DNA of 64,000 nucleotides from Alkalicoccus chagannorensis DSM 18086 (GCF_000429725.1 NZ_KE386945.1:65959-129958); one strand, 5' to 3'. Shown: positions 26,551 through 36,315, counted from the first letter of the stretch. Translations and numbers: made by a program. Notes: a model not told the origin generated them from the letters alone.

Positions 26551-27894
26551 TTAATACAGCAGCTTATTTACACTGCGGTACAGCTCGCTGATGTTTGTTT
26601 CTTCGATATTGGATAACAGGATAAGCAGGTGATCGGATTCCTGCATTCTCATGAATGTACGGAAGCCTCGGGAGGAACCGGCAAGCTGATTAATACTGCC
26701 TCGGTGATGATCATACTGCTGCCAGCCATATCCCCAATGCCCTTTCTGCCTCTTCAACATTCGTTCCCGCTGTTCCGCACTCATCAATTGATCGTTGAAT
26801 ACGGCATCACGCAATTTCACTAGATCTTCAGCGGAAGCAAATACACCGCCAGAGGCACCTCTAGCGCTATAATCCCAACTGGAGACGGACCGTTGGCCAT
26901 TGACCCAGGTATACCCGACAGCAGGACGATCGGAAGTGGCCAGATCAAATCCCGTGTTCTCCATTCCTGCCGGCTCTGCAATATACTTCTGCAAATAATC
27001 TTCGTAGCTGTAGCCACTTACTTCTGCTATCACTTCACCGAGCAGCTGATACCCTACGTTGGAGTAGCGATATTCCGTGCCTGGCTCAAACAACAAACGG
27101 TATATCCCTCCATGGTCAGGGTAGTTCCACGGATAACCGGAACGGTGCGTTAGTAAATCTTCCAACGTAACCCTGGAGGCAAAAGGTGCTCCCGGAAGGT
27201 GTTCTGCCAGCCTGTCTTCTACAGAAAGCACTCCTTTTTCTTCCAGCTGCATGATCGCAATGCCAGTGAACCCTTTCGAGATAGACGCGATCGCATGGGC
27301 ATCCTCTGTCGAGTTGGGACGGGAATTGGATACGTCTGCATAACCGTAGCTGCTGCTGAGAAGTTCCTCCCCGGATTTCTCTACGATTGCACTACCTTGA
27401 AATTCTCCTCGTTCAACGATGCGGTGCAGGTAGCTGTCCACTAATTTCCCCCGCTCTTCATCGGTAATACCCGGGCGCATCATGGCAACATCGCCGGAAC
27501 TTTCCAGCCAGAGAACATAGTGATCAAACAACTCAGCTACTTCGCGCATACTAAGCATCGAGCGCCCGCTGATCAGACGAGGCGTACGGTCAAATCGACG
27601 CGTCTCCCCATTCCACTTATATGTATCCTCCAAAAAGGAGACTTCCAGCGTATTGCCGCCGCCGCTGCAGGAAGCGGTGCGAGCAGGGTGGTCCCAGCCG
27701 ATACTATATCCCAGGGCGTTACACAGCCCTCTGAGCTCAATATAGTTCGTCCCGTTAATCAGTTCAGGAGGACGGTCAAAGACAGCCTCTTTATCGTTTA
27801 CAAATATGCTGTTCGGTGCTGCATCTGCTTCTTCGGCTGCAATGAAAATGAAAATCAAGGGAAGGAGCAGGAATAATAGTCGTTGCACTTTCAA
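26551..27894 (-). CDS. Exported beta-lactamase-fold serine hydrolase with N-terminal stalk domain
   Basis: 447 residues. A signal peptide (1-25, ending ADAA) is followed by a copper-amine-oxidase-N1-like stalk domain (about 28-140: IFVNDKEAVFDRPPELINGT, then RSMLSMREVAELFDHYVLWL). The serine hydrolase domain (155-447) shows the SxxK nucleophile motif in IASISKGF, the YxN motif in YRYSNVGYQLLG and a late HRGS segment at the KTG/HxG position. This is the class C beta-lactamase/DD-peptidase/esterase superfamily. The stalk domain also occurs in the proteins at 48986 and 50075 and may bind the cell wall. The substrate cannot be told; a peptidoglycan peptidase or esterase is more likely than an antibiotic resistance enzyme. 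Confidence 0.88.
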   Translation of the reverse strand: MKVQRLLFLLLPLIFIFIAAEEADAAPNSIFVNDKEAVFDRPPELINGTNYIELRGLCNALGYSIGWDHPARTASCSGGGNTLEVSFLEDTYKWNGETRRFDRTPRLISGRSMLSMREVAELFDHYVLWLESSGDVAMMRPGITDEERGKLVDSYLHRIVERGEFQGSAIVEKSGEELLSSSYGYADVSNSRPNSTEDAHAIASISKGFTGIAIMQLEEKGVLSVEDRLAEHLPGAPFASRVTLEDLLTHRSGYPWNYPDHGGIYRLLFEPGTEYRYSNVGYQLLGEVIAEVSGYSYEDYLQKYIAEPAGMENTGFDLATSDRPAVGYTWVNGQRSVSSWDYSARGASGGVFASAEDLVKLRDAVFNDQLMSAEQRERMLKRQKGHWGYGWQQYDHHRGSINQLAGSSRGFRTFMRMQESDHLLILLSNIEETNISELYRSVNKLLY

Positions 27895-28251
27895 CCCTCC
27901 AATCTGTTAATGAATGTATATTTTATGTCTTCTGTTCCTTATTATACATAAAACAGATAGGCAGCGTTAATCATTTCTCTTTTGTTACAAACTTGTACGA
28001 ATTCTGTAATACTTCCTGTTGGCATTCGCTTTTTTCTCCAAAACTGTTCGCATGATGGCATGTACAAGAGAAAAGACCGTCTCTGAGAATGCTGGAGACG
28101 GTCCCTGCACGTATAGAAGACATGGAAATCCTGCAAGGCAGCTGCTGGGTCTGCCATGTCAGCCATATTGTTATATCATCAAAACAGAAGGGTCTTTTTC
28201 AAACCTTACGTCATGCCGCACTTTCGAAAAACTCGAAGTCGGGCAGCATCG
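27895..28251. other. Intergenic region
   Basis: Holds the promoter area of the serine hydrolase (AT-rich, 27900-27960) and the terminator of the FAD-type lipoprotein. Nothing else recognised. Confidence 0.4.
28075..28103 (-). terminator. Terminator of the FAD-dependent oxidoreductase gene
   Basis: Nine-pair stem GACCGTCTC/GAGACGGTC followed by TTTTCTC on the minus strand, about 150 bases after the stop. Confidence 0.65.
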
Positions 28252-29991
28252 TTACTCCGAGTTCCGGCGTTCTTCCAGGCCGGGACGCATCTGTTCTTCG
28301 ATGTCAAGAAGAACATCAAGCCGTTCATATTCGTCTTGTATAGAAATATCCCACGGTATGTTATCACTTAATTCTTCAGCATGACCAGCGTGTAATGCAT
28401 CGCCGGACCACGCTTCTTCCCTATCCATCAGAAAGGCATCGAGCTCCTCGGTCAACGCACCAGTTCGATCCAGGGCGCGCCTGACTTTCATGGCAGTGCG
28501 GTCTGCTTCCATCGGCTCATCGAGATAAAAATCATTGTCATACCCTCCGAAGATAATATCGTATGAATACAGCAGCTTGAGCGCCTCATAGTATGGCTCT
28601 CCCTGGTAAGGATAATCGGGATCGTCGAGCTGTTCCAAGTAGTGCCCTGTCTCTCGTAATTCTTCTTGGAGAGCCGTGATCATTCCCTCGTCCTCTTTCA
28701 TTTCTCGGAAGTCTGTATCTTCCTCAGCACTCATTGCCGCAGCCCTTCCGGCCGCCTCTGCTGCCGCCATGCCGGTCGGTATTACCCGGGCACTTCCCGC
28801 AGCTAGAGAAGAATAACCGGAGGCTTTGCTGGCCGTCAATAAGCCATCTACCTCCTGCGGGATCAAGGAACGAAAGGGAATGCCGTACTGATCAGGATCA
28901 ACCGTAATGGAACCAAAATCATCCGGTCCCACCGCCTGAATATCCGCCGGATACCCTCCAATAGCAATATCATCCCAATGGTGCTTATTTTCCCAGAGAG
29001 CAGATACAGGAAGCATATATTCGCTTTCCACATGTCTCGTTTCTCTAATATATAGTTCTTCTGGATACTCGACAATTTCTGCCTCTTCAAAGCCAGGGAT
29101 GTTGTCGCGAAGCCACGGAACGAAATGATCTGTTTCTTCTATACCGGCTTCGACCGCTGCTTCCATGCTTTCCTCATCCAGGCCGTCCACGCCGTATAAC
29201 TGGAGCGCGTTGATAAAAACTTCTCCATGCTGCGTCCGGCCAATGTTAAGACCACGCATATTCGTGACGTCTCCACCAATCGTTTCTTCGTATTCAAAAA
29301 GCACGTCCGGAAATCCCCACGCTGCGTATTCGTGAATACCGGCTCCACCAAATACATCGTCTGCAGCAGCCTCCCGAACGCCATCCCAATCCACACCATC
29401 AAGGTAGATCATCAGCGTTGCAGACATAAGCTCATCCTTAAAGATATCTTCCTGCCCGACAAAATAAGGGGCCCCTGCCATGACTGCCAGATCAGCATCT
29501 GGAGACGCGTCAATAAAACGACCTCCTTCTACCCATCTATCCTCGTTTAATTCCACGTCACTCAACTTGTTCCCATCCAGACGCAGGTCGGTAATGTCGG
29601 TTTCTTTCTTCAACTCTATGGAAGGTTCTCCATCAATCAGTTCTTCAAAAGCTTCTTCCGCTTCATCAAGATCCACTGTGGATAAATGCCTTCCTCCTGC
29701 ACGTTCATGCCATTCGGAAAAAATCCCCTGAGATACCGTTACCCCATCGTCATTTTCCGGAATATCCAAATAATTCAGCATCCCCTGGGTGATCAATCCA
29801 CCAAGGGTATCGTCCGGTTCAATCATGAGCACTTGTGCCCCGGCCCTTGCAGCACTGACCGCAGCCGCCACTCCCTCTGGCTCTCCACTGTATACAATAA
29901 CATCATAGCTGTCCTCTGTACTGAAACTTTCTTCATTGCTGCACGAGGCGGCCAGGACGAGCACCCCTGCTGACAGGATCCATTTATGCAA
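28252..29991 (-). CDS. Exported FAD-dependent oxidoreductase family lipoprotein
   Basis: 579 residues. A short signal with lipobox LAASC (Cys at about 17) points to a lipid-anchored extracellular protein. YDVIVYSGEPEGVAAAVSAA followed by RAGAQVLMIEPDDTLGGLIT is the dinucleotide-binding start of the FAD_oxidored (PF12831) family, with the first Gly-rich loop altered to SGEPEG. The later GLLTASKASGYSSLAAGSAR and IPTGMAAAEAAGRAA match the family's C-terminal FAD contact. No twin-Arg is present, so export is by Sec and FAD would load outside. AAAGGAG lies eight bases before TTG 29991. The open frame extends upstream without a usable start. Confidence 0.82.
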   Translation of the reverse strand: MHKWILSAGVLVLAASCSNEESFSTEDSYDVIVYSGEPEGVAAAVSAARAGAQVLMIEPDDTLGGLITQGMLNYLDIPENDDGVTVSQGIFSEWHERAGGRHLSTVDLDEAEEAFEELIDGEPSIELKKETDITDLRLDGNKLSDVELNEDRWVEGGRFIDASPDADLAVMAGAPYFVGQEDIFKDELMSATLMIYLDGVDWDGVREAAADDVFGGAGIHEYAAWGFPDVLFEYEETIGGDVTNMRGLNIGRTQHGEVFINALQLYGVDGLDEESMEAAVEAGIEETDHFVPWLRDNIPGFEEAEIVEYPEELYIRETRHVESEYMLPVSALWENKHHWDDIAIGGYPADIQAVGPDDFGSITVDPDQYGIPFRSLIPQEVDGLLTASKASGYSSLAAGSARVIPTGMAAAEAAGRAAAMSAEEDTDFREMKEDEGMITALQEELRETGHYLEQLDDPDYPYQGEPYYEALKLLYSYDIIFGGYDNDFYLDEPMEADRTAMKVRRALDRTGALTEELDAFLMDREEAWSGDALHAGHAEELSDNIPWDISIQDEYERLDVLLDIEEQMRPGLEERRNSE

Positions 29992-30240
29992 AACACATTC
30001 TCCTTTATAGAAAAAATACTCCAGCTTATTATACGTTTTATCCGATGGTCTGTCACCCGCTTCCAGAGAATACAATCCCATGTGTGGAATGATGACAAAA
30101 AAGGAGCAGCATCATGAGGGCTTGGTTGAAAGCAGGAACAAATCCCCGGCCTCATTGTGTATGCTATTGCCCGAAAGCAGCTCATTATGTTCTTAGAGAA
30201 GCTGCCGGTTTCTTCACCGGGACAGTTCCTTGCAGCTGAA

Positions 30241-30376
30241 CAAAAGCGCAAAGCGCCTTTTGGTCGGAACGTCGTGTCCCGCAGGTTTTGAAGGGAAGAA
30301 AGAGGTTTCCTTTCCTCGCGTGCAACGAATGAAGCCGCCGTCTTCTTTTATGAAAACTTATACATTCCTATACTTA
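30241..30376 (+). repeat. Interspersed repeat family C, copy 2
   Basis: About 136 bases: head GCGCAAAGCGCCTTTTGGTCGG, middle purine/pyrimidine hairpin region (GGGAAGAAAG...CTTTCCTC, imperfect here), tail GCCGCCGTCTTCTTTTATGA then CTTATACATTCC. It abuts the terminator at 30378. Confidence 0.8.
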
Positions 30377-30377
30377 A

Positions 30378-30419
30378 AAAAACGAGCCGACGATCCATAA
30401 AGTGATCGTCGGCTCGTTT
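30378..30419 (-). terminator. Terminator of the SLH-CAP protein gene
   Basis: Sixteen-pair stem AAACGAGCCGACGATC/GATCGTCGGCTCGTTT with A-rich and T-rich flanks; could work in both directions. Confidence 0.9.
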
Positions 30420-30456
30420 TGATCGTTCGGAAAGGAATAATGCAGCAGAAACGGCT

Positions 30457-31458
30457 TTAGGGCCGCAGGAACAACTGCACATAGTACGGCGTGCCATCTT
30501 CAGCTGCATGATAACCCGCGCCAAGGTGCGTATAGTCCGGATTCAAAATATTTTCACGATGGCCCTCGCTGTCCATCCAGGCATCGACCACTTCTTCAGC
30601 TGAACTCTGCCCTCGCGCAATATTTTCACCAGAATGCAGATACTCTATATCAAAGTAGGCGAGTAGATCCGAGTGATCCCCGTATTCCGGAGAGACATGA
30701 TCGAAATAATCGTGTACCACCATATCTTCTGCCTTATGCATGGCAGCTTCCTCTACTCCCAGGTTTTGCTCCAGCGGATCCAATCCGTGCTCTTCTCTCG
30801 CCATATTCGTATAGTGCAGAATATCCTCTGCCATTTCCTGAGCTGTATCCGTCTCACCTTGTGGCTCTTCATGCATCAGCCGATGAACAAAAGTCGACAT
30901 CTGGGCACGAGACACCGGCGTCTCCGGCTCAAAGGTATCCTCTGTCATTCCCTGCGTCACGCCCGCATCACGGAGGCTGTCGATATAGGATGAAGCCCAG
31001 TGAGATTCATCGACATCGTCAAAATAACGCTCCTCAGAAACAGGCAGCTGGTAAGCTTCTACCAGGATTTTCGCCATTTCTGCCCGCGTCAGGTCATCCT
31101 CCGGCCGGAAGTCGTCTACCGGCTCAAACAGCCCTACTTCGGTGAGTGTCAGCACTTCATGATAGCCGAAACTGTCTTCATCGAGATCGTCGAAACGGTG
31201 ATCCGGGTATTCTCCATCCTGGATGCCGAGCGCGCGGTACATGATAACGCCTGCTTCTTCCCGGGTCATGACTTCTTCCGGTTCAAAGGTACCGTCCGGG
31301 TAGCCTTCAATGATCTGAACATCATGCATTTGTTGAATCGCCGTCAGCGCCCAATGATCTTCAGAGACATCATCAAACACCGTATCTTCTGCTGCAGCCT
31401 GCTGCGCCGTGAATGCCAGAACACCTGCTGTACAAACGAAAAAAAGCTTTTTCTTCAT
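30457..31458 (-). CDS. S-layer homology protein with C-terminal CAP domain
   Basis: 333 residues. Signal peptide 1-22 (AQQAAA). Three SLH motifs (about 25-85, 88-145 and 147-205; typical phrases YPDGTFEPEEVMTREEA and DDLTRAEMAKILVEAY) should anchor it to pyruvylated cell-wall polymer. The C-terminal CAP/SCP domain (about 215-333) shows TNMAREEHGLDPL, HVSPEYGD, HSGENIARG and EGHRENILNPDYTHLGAGY. Such proteins (YkwD-like) are extracellular and of unclear biochemistry. AGGAGG lies seven bases before ATG 31458, in preference to upstream starts. A similar SLH-CAP protein lies at 44084. Confidence 0.9.
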   Translation of the reverse strand: MKKKLFFVCTAGVLAFTAQQAAAEDTVFDDVSEDHWALTAIQQMHDVQIIEGYPDGTFEPEEVMTREEAGVIMYRALGIQDGEYPDHRFDDLDEDSFGYHEVLTLTEVGLFEPVDDFRPEDDLTRAEMAKILVEAYQLPVSEERYFDDVDESHWASSYIDSLRDAGVTQGMTEDTFEPETPVSRAQMSTFVHRLMHEEPQGETDTAQEMAEDILHYTNMAREEHGLDPLEQNLGVEEAAMHKAEDMVVHDYFDHVSPEYGDHSDLLAYFDIEYLHSGENIARGQSSAEEVVDAWMDSEGHRENILNPDYTHLGAGYHAAEDGTPYYVQLFLRP

Positions 31459-31557
31459 TAATGAACCTCCTGATGTTTGTCCCAATTGCCGTTGATTGTA
31501 CAGGAAGATACCCTCTACTGCCAAATATTCTACGATTCGACACGTCTTCGGGTTACT

Positions 31558-32424
31558 TTATACCCGATTTATGTCATGAATCCGCGTACCGTGCAGGATC
31601 CATTTACTATGAAACGTAAATGGGTGCACGTCCGGAAATACTGCCATCTGTTCATCCGTCAAATCAAGCCAGACGAGAACCTCGTCCTCCATGTCCTGCT
31701 TCATCTGCTGATGCTGCGCATGCACGGTGTTCCATAAGCCCGGTCGGTCAGCAAGGTCGTTCCATGGGTAGATGACTTGAAGGAAATGCCTTCCCTTCCA
31801 ATCTGGCTTTGTAATGACTACCCGGTCTTTGTCATGGTTCTCAAAGAAACGCCACTCTTGCAGCTTATTTTTAAAAAGAGAGTAGCCGGCAGGAAACGGA
31901 TAATAGCATTCAAAAGGGAAGACCCGACCCGGCTCGATATATAAACGATCCAGCCATTGTATTTTTTCTTCTACCGTATGAATCGGCATCCATTCTGTGT
32001 GCCGATCGGTCATCGCATCGATCTGTTCGGCAGAGGCGGTCTGAAAAGCATGCCATTCTTTCAATCCACTCCCCGTCAACACACGACGCGCCGGTGTATT
32101 TTGAGACTCTGTATTCGCGCCGACCCAGGTGAGGCCTTCTTCTTGTTCCGCTTGTTCCTTTACATACGTTAACAGGTGCCTGGCCATGGACTTTCCACGC
32201 CAGCGCACATCCGTCCGGAGACGGCCGAGCATCGCATACTCATCTTGAAAAATGCTGTAGCCTGCCGTCCCTATCAATTCCCCATCTACAAAATGCCCGT
32301 AGAGATAGTGAGGCGGCGATGTCAATCGCTCAAAGACATCCGCAATGTAATCGCGCTCCAGATGCGTCACCATGGACAAGTATTGATCATAGTCTTCTAT
32401 TGTTAAAAGCCGGATCGTGCTCAC
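31558..32424 (-). CDS. GNAT-family N-acetyltransferase-like protein
   Basis: 288 residues. The first half is a GNAT fold: GTAGYSIFQDEYAMLGRLRT, then DVRWRGKSMARHLLTYVKEQ, where RWRGKSMARHL is the acetyl-CoA loop (R-x-x-G-x-G/A type). The second half (about 150-288) is a different domain rich in Trp and His without a match I know, probably determining the acceptor. GGGAGGG lies seven bases before GTG 32424; the frame extends upstream, but no better start exists. It stands alone between two SLH genes. The acceptor is unknown. Confidence 0.8.
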   Translation of the reverse strand: MSTIRLLTIEDYDQYLSMVTHLERDYIADVFERLTSPPHYLYGHFVDGELIGTAGYSIFQDEYAMLGRLRTDVRWRGKSMARHLLTYVKEQAEQEEGLTWVGANTESQNTPARRVLTGSGLKEWHAFQTASAEQIDAMTDRHTEWMPIHTVEEKIQWLDRLYIEPGRVFPFECYYPFPAGYSLFKNKLQEWRFFENHDKDRVVITKPDWKGRHFLQVIYPWNDLADRPGLWNTVHAQHQQMKQDMEDEVLVWLDLTDEQMAVFPDVHPFTFHSKWILHGTRIHDINRV

Positions 32425-32810
32425 GTCAATTCCCTCCCTGCATGCTTTCTTCTGCCAGTATAACGGGTTGAAACCATTCGTACAACGAAATACATATCCA
32501 AGCACGGAACCTGATGGCAAGGAAACAAAAACCTATGAATAAAAGCGCATAACCGACCAAACAGCCCTACTCCTGGGTGACACGTATATCCCCCTGCTCA
32601 AGAAAAAATCTTCTCTCCCACCGTTTACCTTCTTTTGTGCGGCTACTCTGGCCAAGGCTTGGGTGATTGGAGCTCTAAAGAGCACCTGAACCGACGGTCT
32701 GCTGCGATTCGCGCAGGGTTCGTCTGCAGCGACTGAACGTCCGCTCCTTCCACGTGATGTCCGCTCAGCGTCTGACGGTCCACTCTGGACAGAAACCAAG
32801 GACATAGACC

Positions 32811-32940
32811 AAAAGCGCAGAACATCTTTTGGTCGACACGGCGTATACCGCAGGTTGATAAAGGGAAGAACAGGCTTTTCGTTCTTCCTGCCCAGTCCAC
32901 AAAGCCGACTCCCCCATAAAATCATATACACCCTGAACAA
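32811..32940 (+). repeat. Interspersed repeat family C, copy 3
   Basis: About 130 bases, more diverged. Head GCGCAGAACATCTTTTGGTCG; hairpin GGGAAGAAC/GTTCTTCC preserved with changed bases on both arms; tail AAGCCGACTCCCCCATAAAA then CATATACACC. It abuts the terminator at 32949. Confidence 0.75.
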
Positions 32941-32948
32941 ACCTAGAA

Positions 32949-32979
32949 AAGCATGCCCCGCTGAGAGCGGGGCATGCTT
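32949..32979 (-). terminator. Terminator of the alpha-amylase gene
   Basis: Fourteen-pair stem AAGCATGCCCCGCT/AGCGGGGCATGCTT with a 3-base loop, 17 bases after the stop. Confidence 0.88.
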
Positions 32980-32996
32980 CTTGTTTCGTTCACGTA

Positions 32997-35900
32997 TTAA
33001 AACAGAAGGTTGTAGATGATCTGCGCACTTTCAGCTCGATTTGAGCTTTCTGTTGGAGCAAACCGATCATTTCCTCTCCCTTGAATGAGACCGCGGTTCT
33101 GCGCTTCATTCACATAGTCCACTGCCCAGGAACTGATGTTGTCCGCATCTGAGAAAGCGTCCGCTTCCGCTTGTTCACCTGACATGTCCATGTGGTCTGC
33201 GGCGCGGACAATCATGGCAGCCATCTGCTCACGGCTGATTTGCTCGTCCGGCGCGAACGTGGATCCCGTCATGCCTTCAACAATACCTGCGTTGTAAGCG
33301 GCTGCCACTTCTTCTGCGAACCAATCATCGCTCTCGATATCAGAGAAGGTTGTTTCCGCTCCTTCTTCCAGATCGAGCGCTCGCGTCAGCATGACCGCGA
33401 ATTCGGCACGTGTCACTTCTTCAAGAGGCTGGAACGTTCCGTCTCCCATACCTTCAACGATGTTCTGCGCACCTAGTTGCTGCAGCGTTTCATACGCCCA
33501 GTAGTCTTCATTCACGTCCTCAAAGAATGGACCTGCTGCAGCTTCTTCTCCTGCTTCAATCGATCCGTTCTCTGTTGTCAGAAGCGCCGTTCCGCCGTCT
33601 TCCGCGGCCGGGATCGTGATATCTACCGTGCCATCCGCTGCTTCGTACGTGCTGCCGCTGTAGGCATCGGTGACGACGGTATCGTCAGAGGAAACGTCCA
33701 GTGCAACGGTCTGACTCTCGTCTGATGTGTTCAGAGCGGTATACACGCTTTCGCCATCGTACGATCGATCAAAGACCATGAAGCCGTCGTCATCTGAGCC
33801 GGCTACGTGGCCGCGTTCCCCGCGGGAAAGAACTTCGTTATGCTCCCCACGGAACTCAAGCAGTGCCGTGTAGTGCTCGTGGATGTGGTTGCCTTCAACA
33901 TCATCCCACGCAAGGTCGTATCGGTTGTCGTACTGCGGCCAGTTGTCAGCTCCCGACTGTCCGAGCTCCTCCCCGTAGTAAACGACCGGCTGGCCTTTCG
34001 CCGTCATCTGCAGCGCAGCGCCCAGCAAGAGCGCTTCTTCGCCGTGGTTATACTTGAAACCTTCTTCGTCATGGCTTCCGAGGAACTGGCCCAGCGTCGC
34101 TGCACTCGTCAGGCCTTCATTCCGTTCCACCAAGTCGTCATGTGCTGCTTCCATGTCGCCGCCGGCAAATTGAGCAGCCGTGTCTTTGAATTGGAAGTCC
34201 AGGAGAGAATCCATCGTACCAGTGTTCAGGTAGCCATCATCGTTATCCTGGCCGGCCCCCCATGATTCACCAATCATTTTGAATGCCGGGTCTTCACGGG
34301 TCAGCTCGTTTTTGAAATGCTGCCATGTGGCGTCATCGACGTGCTTCACCGTATCCACCCGGTAGGAAGCAATAGCATTGCCCTCATCCGTGGTGGAACG
34401 CTCCAGCCAGGACGTCTGCCAGTCGACTACCTGTTCACGCACATCGGCACGTTCCGTTTCAAAGTCCGGCAGATCCGCGAGTTCCATTGTCAAGTCATCG
34501 GATCCTGGATCGTCCCGGATCATGTCGTTAAAGCGCTCGACGATTTCTTCATCTGGATAGCCCGGTGGTGCTTCCTCTTCCGGCAGCTGATCCTCTTCTT
34601 TCACCCCATAGCCAGGGTGGTTCAAGACAACGTCCACCATGATATCAATGTCACGTTCTGCGGCGGCATCAATCATCGTATGGAATTCGTCCAATGTTCC
34701 GAGGTGCGGGTTCAGCGTTTCGAAATCACTGGCCCAGTACCCATGGTAGCCGAAATATGGTCCTTCATCTGTTTCAAACTCGACGTCATGAGCGACGTTT
34801 TCCACAATCGGCGATACCCAGATCGTGTTGATGCCGAGGTCCTCGAGGTAATCGAGGTTCTCCGTCACGCCGGCAAAGTCGCCGCCCTGATAGGCGCCGC
34901 GTGGGTTGTCCTCCGCTGCTTCCTCATAGTTCAAGTCGTAGGGATCGTTGTTTTCCGGATTCCCATCGTAGAAACGGTCCGTCAGCATGAAATACACCAT
35001 GGACTCGTCCCAGTCGAAGTCACCGTCCTCTTTCACCCGCTCGGTGATCTCCACATCGACCTCGGTTGTGTACGTGCCGCCGTTCTCATCAATGGCGGTG
35101 ACCGGCAGCGTGTGTGTACCAAGTTCCGTGTCATGGACCGCGGACAATGTAACCGCGCCAACTTCTGGATCTACGGATAGATCTTCAAGTCCGCCTAGTG
35201 CCGTGGCATCGACTTCGATGTCGCTGATCTCCACGTCACTGTTGTTGTCGATATCCACATCCAGCACCGCGTGCTCGTTGTAGTTAAAAGCACGGTTCAC
35301 GTCCGCCGTGACGCTGATGTCTTCTTCTCCTTCGGAACGCTCCTGCTCTTCATCTGGAGTTTCTGAAGAGACGAAATAAGGATTCGTAAATACCTCATCT
35401 ACGCCTTCCTGGAGGAAAATTTGATTATGATTGTCAAAGTCGCCGAAATCCAAGTCATCTGACTGATCGCCGTTTTCCTGATCTACTAGCAGAAAGCCGA
35501 TACTGGAAGCATCCGGAGCCAGGTCCAGATCGATGTAGGATCCGTATGCACCTGTCTGCTCACTCGTGAAGTCGTGCGCATCGACCGGCCACTCCTCCGG
35601 CTCTTCCGCTACATCCCCCCATGTCCAGAGTCCCCAAGGTTCGGGTGCTTCTTCTGGTTCAAAGTGGACGCGCAGCGTATCTTCCGGGAGATCTACCGGC
35701 TCGTATGTCAGTACCTCTTCGTCCTCCGTAATCCACACTTCATCCATGTCTTCGGACAGAATATCGATGTCTACGTCTTCCTCTGTCACGTTGTCCCCGT
35801 CCCTATTGTTGACGACGAGACTGAGGGTAGACGCATCCTCAGCGAGTTCAATATCCACATAACCACTGCCATTCGAGGTGCCGTGGTCAGAGAACCATTT

Positions 35901-36143
35901 TCCGTCCGGCCAGTCAGAAACCTCATCCGATGGATTGGCTGCATCTCCCCAAAACCAGAGACCGAGCTCATCGAAGTCCTCTTCGCTGTTTTCATAATGG
36001 ACGCGCAAGTTCTGTGTATCTTCGTGATCACCGTTGTCGTTATGTTCTTCTGCTGAAGCCGCCGGACCGAATGTTGTAAACACGCTCATGCTCATGACAC
36101 CGGTCATAAAAAAGGCTAGTCGTTTATTACTTTTTCGATGCAA
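32997..36143 (-). CDS. SLH-anchored alpha-amylase (GH13) with N-terminal starch-binding modules
   Basis: 1048 residues. Signal peptide 1-31; two pullulanase-associated (PUD/CBM41-like) modules at about 44-150 and 155-260; an Ig/cadherin-like module at 274-368; the GH13 domain from about 375. Catalytic residues are Asp597 (ASYRVDTVKH), Glu626 (MIGESWG) and Asp692 (FLGSHDE); DVVLNH is conserved region I. Three SLH motifs (870-1048) anchor it to the cell wall. It should cut alpha-1,4 links in starch outside the cell. It is highly acidic, as expected for a salt-adapted secreted enzyme. AGGAGG lies nine bases before TTG. It is a duplicate of the first 860 residues of the neighbouring amylopullulanase. 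Confidence 0.94.
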   Translation of the reverse strand: MHRKSNKRLAFFMTGVMSMSVFTTFGPAASAEEHNDNGDHEDTQNLRVHYENSEEDFDELGLWFWGDAANPSDEVSDWPDGKWFSDHGTSNGSGYVDIELAEDASTLSLVVNNRDGDNVTEEDVDIDILSEDMDEVWITEDEEVLTYEPVDLPEDTLRVHFEPEEAPEPWGLWTWGDVAEEPEEWPVDAHDFTSEQTGAYGSYIDLDLAPDASSIGFLLVDQENGDQSDDLDFGDFDNHNQIFLQEGVDEVFTNPYFVSSETPDEEQERSEGEEDISVTADVNRAFNYNEHAVLDVDIDNNSDVEISDIEVDATALGGLEDLSVDPEVGAVTLSAVHDTELGTHTLPVTAIDENGGTYTTEVDVEITERVKEDGDFDWDESMVYFMLTDRFYDGNPENNDPYDLNYEEAAEDNPRGAYQGGDFAGVTENLDYLEDLGINTIWVSPIVENVAHDVEFETDEGPYFGYHGYWASDFETLNPHLGTLDEFHTMIDAAAERDIDIMVDVVLNHPGYGVKEEDQLPEEEAPPGYPDEEIVERFNDMIRDDPGSDDLTMELADLPDFETERADVREQVVDWQTSWLERSTTDEGNAIASYRVDTVKHVDDATWQHFKNELTREDPAFKMIGESWGAGQDNDDGYLNTGTMDSLLDFQFKDTAAQFAGGDMEAAHDDLVERNEGLTSAATLGQFLGSHDEEGFKYNHGEEALLLGAALQMTAKGQPVVYYGEELGQSGADNWPQYDNRYDLAWDDVEGNHIHEHYTALLEFRGEHNEVLSRGERGHVAGSDDDGFMVFDRSYDGESVYTALNTSDESQTVALDVSSDDTVVTDAYSGSTYEAADGTVDITIPAAEDGGTALLTTENGSIEAGEEAAAGPFFEDVNEDYWAYETLQQLGAQNIVEGMGDGTFQPLEEVTRAEFAVMLTRALDLEEGAETTFSDIESDDWFAEEVAAAYNAGIVEGMTGSTFAPDEQISREQMAAMIVRAADHMDMSGEQAEADAFSDADNISSWAVDYVNEAQNRGLIQGRGNDRFAPTESSNRAESAQIIYNLLF

Positions 36144-36252
36144 TTGTATTCTCCTCCTTCAAAATCAATCGAATGCTGTACAGGGACTGAGAGACAGACA
36201 CGTCTTCCCCTCTCTGTTTCCAACATATATTGCGCAACACTGGCGCAATAAA

Positions 36253-36266
36253 TGGGAACGTTTGCA
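36253..36266. promoter_or_regulatory. LacI/CcpA-type operator-like site, amylase gene
   Basis: TGGGAACGTTTGCA, a pseudo-palindrome around a central CG close to the cre consensus; its counterpart upstream of the amylopullulanase gene is at 43434. Confidence 0.55.
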
Positions 36267-36282
36267 CAGAAAGCGGTGAGAA

Positions 36283-36296
36283 AGAAAGCGTTTGGT
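36283..36296. promoter_or_regulatory. cre-like site, amylase gene
   Basis: AGAAAGCGTTTGGT, resembling the core of the CcpA cre consensus (TGAAAGCGTTTTCA type). Confidence 0.5.
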
Positions 36297-36315
36297 TTCA
36301 AGAAAGATCTGAAAC

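Larger units (their letters stand above)
29992..30456. other. Intergenic region with family C repeat
   Basis: Contains the promoter area of the FAD-type gene (AT-rich 30000-30060), family C copy 2 and a strong terminator of the SLH-CAP gene to the right. Confidence 0.5.
32425..32996. other. Intergenic region with family C repeat
   Basis: About 570 bases with the promoter area of the GNAT gene, an unremarkable GC-rich stretch (32540-32800), family C copy 3 and the amylase terminator. An open frame on the minus strand (32533-32940) covers the repeat and is not believed to be a gene. Confidence 0.5.

Noticed and set aside
32533..32940. 135-codon minus-strand frame
   Set aside because: Covers family C repeat sequence, no good ribosome site, no recognisable domain.
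34317..35180. Plus-strand frame inside the amylase gene
   Set aside because: Same reason, and the equivalent frame recurs in the paralogue because the DNA is duplicated.
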